NCBI RefSeq assembly: GCF_019969845.1
Contig: NZ_JAHXYR010000008.1
Span: 310,001 to 374,000 of the forward strand
Length of the DNA stretch: 64,000 bases
Direction: 5' to 3'
From: Sphingobacterium sp. GVS05A
GTDB taxonomy: Bacteria; Bacteroidota; Bacteroidia; Sphingobacteriales; Sphingobacteriaceae
Below, one piece after another: positions 62,803 to 64,000 of this stretch. The position numbers were made by a program, and so were the translations under genes. The first letter of the stretch is position 1; every line of letters begins with the position of its first letter. The notes under the pieces were generated by a model that worked only from the letters and a program-made list of their open reading frames with translations, searched no databases and had not been told where the DNA came from.

Positions 62803-64000
62803 ATGAAAAGGAATTTTAAAATGAGCTGGGCATTTAATGTCATTTTAGGAGCTTTTTTACTGAGTATGGGGAGTTGTAAAGAAGAAGAACTTGTGTTTCC
62901 TCAGCAAGGGGATCAGGAAACCATTGTGACGGAGACACGCCCAACAGCAAAGCCAACAAATTTGACTTATGTATCAGCTTTCAACCAAAATATAGAAATA
63001 CATTGGCCTGCTTTGTCAGATCGTGTCGTCAAAGCACAGATCAAATACAAAGATGGTGCTGCAGATAAGCTATTGGATGTCACTAAATTCAACGAGCCTA
63101 CAATCATTCACTTAAGTGAATTGAAAAGCTATGACTTCGCATTGCAATATTTTACCTCGGATGATACCGGCTCTAAAGTGACCAAAACCATATTAAGACC
63201 AAGAGCCTATGAGGTGGATTATAAAATGGAGAATGTTTCAGTACAAGCAATTCCAGGTGGGGTAACATTTATTTTTCCAAATACATCACAGCGTGAGCTC
63301 CCAGGAAAACTGTCATATGCAGTTGCAGGAAAATCTTTTGAGGTGGACTTGAAGGGGAATAAACAGGACACGGTGACGGTTTTGAATTTAACCGACGAAA
63401 CCAAAAAGATAGATTTCTCATTAAAATTTCAGGATGACCAATGGAAGAGAACAGCGATCGCTCAATCTCAAACGGCTCCTGGTTTGCTGACGTATAAGTT
63501 GATATTGCCAACAGTTGTACCTTATATGGAAGGTAATAATCTTGTTTTAGCCTGGGACAATGAAACACAGGATCCAGTGACGGTGAATGTACAGTACGAA
63601 TTAAATGGGGTAAAAAAGACAGCTGTTTTAAAGGAGAGCACAGATGTGAAAGGTAAACTTTCGTTCGATGTTCAGGGGAAAGCGACTGCAATAGCGTATA
63701 CCTTGGAAACTGAAGGACAGGCTTCGCCGATACAGAATAAACAAGTAAATCCATTAGGATTAATAAATAAAACAGTGTGGTCTGCAGAGACTTCTTCAAT
63801 AGAAATGCAGGAGGGAGCTGCCAATGGTAAACCACAGAGTCTTATTGATGGCGATATTACTACGTTTTGGCACTCGACTTGGTCCGATGGCGAACCGCCA
63901 TATCCACATTGGTTTGTAGTTGATATGTCAAAGGTGGAAGTTTTAGGCCGTTTTGGTATGATTCGTCGCCATAATAATACGACAGGAGGATTTAAAACCT
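62803..64000 (+). CDS. Discoidin-domain lipoprotein (3' end outside window)
   Basis: 399 codons are visible, then the window ends. Lipobox MGSCKEEE. Residues about 45-130 form an Ig/FN3-like DUF4998-type region (PTNLTYVSAFNQNIEIHWPA), followed by further beta-rich sequence and, from about 325, the start of an F5/8 type C domain (SLIDGDITTFWHS, PHWFVVDMSKVE). It is 56 bp after the previous gene, the last visible member of operon B. Likely a surface glycan-binding protein. The ATG at 62803 is the only one placed directly before the signal peptide. Confidence 0.85.
   Translation, partial: MKRNFKMSWAFNVILGAFLLSMGSCKEEELVFPQQGDQETIVTETRPTAKPTNLTYVSAFNQNIEIHWPALSDRVVKAQIKYKDGAADKLLDVTKFNEPTIIHLSELKSYDFALQYFTSDDTGSKVTKTILRPRAYEVDYKMENVSVQAIPGGVTFIFPNTSQRELPGKLSYAVAGKSFEVDLKGNKQDTVTVLNLTDETKKIDFSLKFQDDQWKRTAIAQSQTAPGLLTYKLILPTVVPYMEGNNLVLAWDNETQDPVTVNVQYELNGVKKTAVLKESTDVKGKLSFDVQGKATAIAYTLETEGQASPIQNKQVNPLGLINKTVWSAETSSIEMQEGAANGKPQSLIDGDITTFWHSTWSDGEPPYPHWFVVDMSKVEVLGRFGMIRRHNNTTGGFKT

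Overview
The window looks like chromosomal DNA of a Bacteroidota bacterium, most likely a Sphingobacterium-type Sphingobacteriaceae. This is inferred from roughly 40% GC by eye, three SusC/SusD pairs, many lipoproteins with SSC or GAC lipoboxes, TAnnTTTG-type -7 promoter elements instead of -35/-10 boxes, few Shine-Dalgarno sites, a long Bacteroidota-type signal peptidase I, and fimbrillin-like proteins. No rRNA, tRNA, IS element, prophage or CRISPR array was seen.

Layout. (1) 1-4837: two divergent two-gene cassettes, each a ~55-60 residue peptide with a shared YVAP...VELE...AAGS pattern followed by a fimbrillin-like lipoprotein, separated by 1.17 kb of AT-rich gene-free DNA. (2) 5009-12930: a small surface-polysaccharide module with a CpsB/YwqE-type PHP phosphatase (divergent), a membrane nucleotide-sugar 4,6-dehydratase, the full dTDP-L-rhamnose pathway rfbB-C-D-A and one family 2 glycosyltransferase. 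(3) 13391-19654: an orphan LuxR-type response regulator, a 944-residue usher-like outer-membrane barrel, and convergent to it a pilin / PapD-like chaperone / multidomain pilin-adhesin operon. Together these look like a Bacteroidota chaperone-usher-type surface fibre system and are the best candidate for an undescribed system here. (4) 19856-27420: an acyltransferase, two paralogous cytosine-deaminase-like amidohydrolases with an AraC regulator, and a two-component system followed by a PepSY-like protein. (5) 27503-31386: a TonB-dependent receptor with two histidine-rich DUF4625-type lipoproteins behind a promoter bracketed by palindromes, probably metal acquisition. (6) 31560-34624: a small lipoprotein, an exported protein of unknown function and lepB.

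(7) 35040-64000 and beyond: two large operons of Sus type. The first is SusC-SusD-FAS1-DUF5007-like-M60 peptidase. The second (from 43895, 12 genes, still open at the window end) is SusC-SusD-FAS1-DUF5007-like, then SusC-SusD-FAS1-TIG/delta-60 lipoprotein-LamG protein-M60 peptidase with discoidin domain-LamG protein-discoidin lipoprotein. No glycoside hydrolase is visible; the only recognisable enzymes are two M60-like (glycoprotein-cleaving) metalloproteases, so the likely substrate is a glycosylated protein such as a mucin. Both operons carry a pair of near-palindromes of the LacI/GalR operator type (CGCAATCGATTGCG) spaced 21-22 bp centre to centre, so one unseen LacI-family regulator may control both. 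The two LamG proteins carry alkaline-phosphatase-like domains with lost metal ligands and may be binding proteins.
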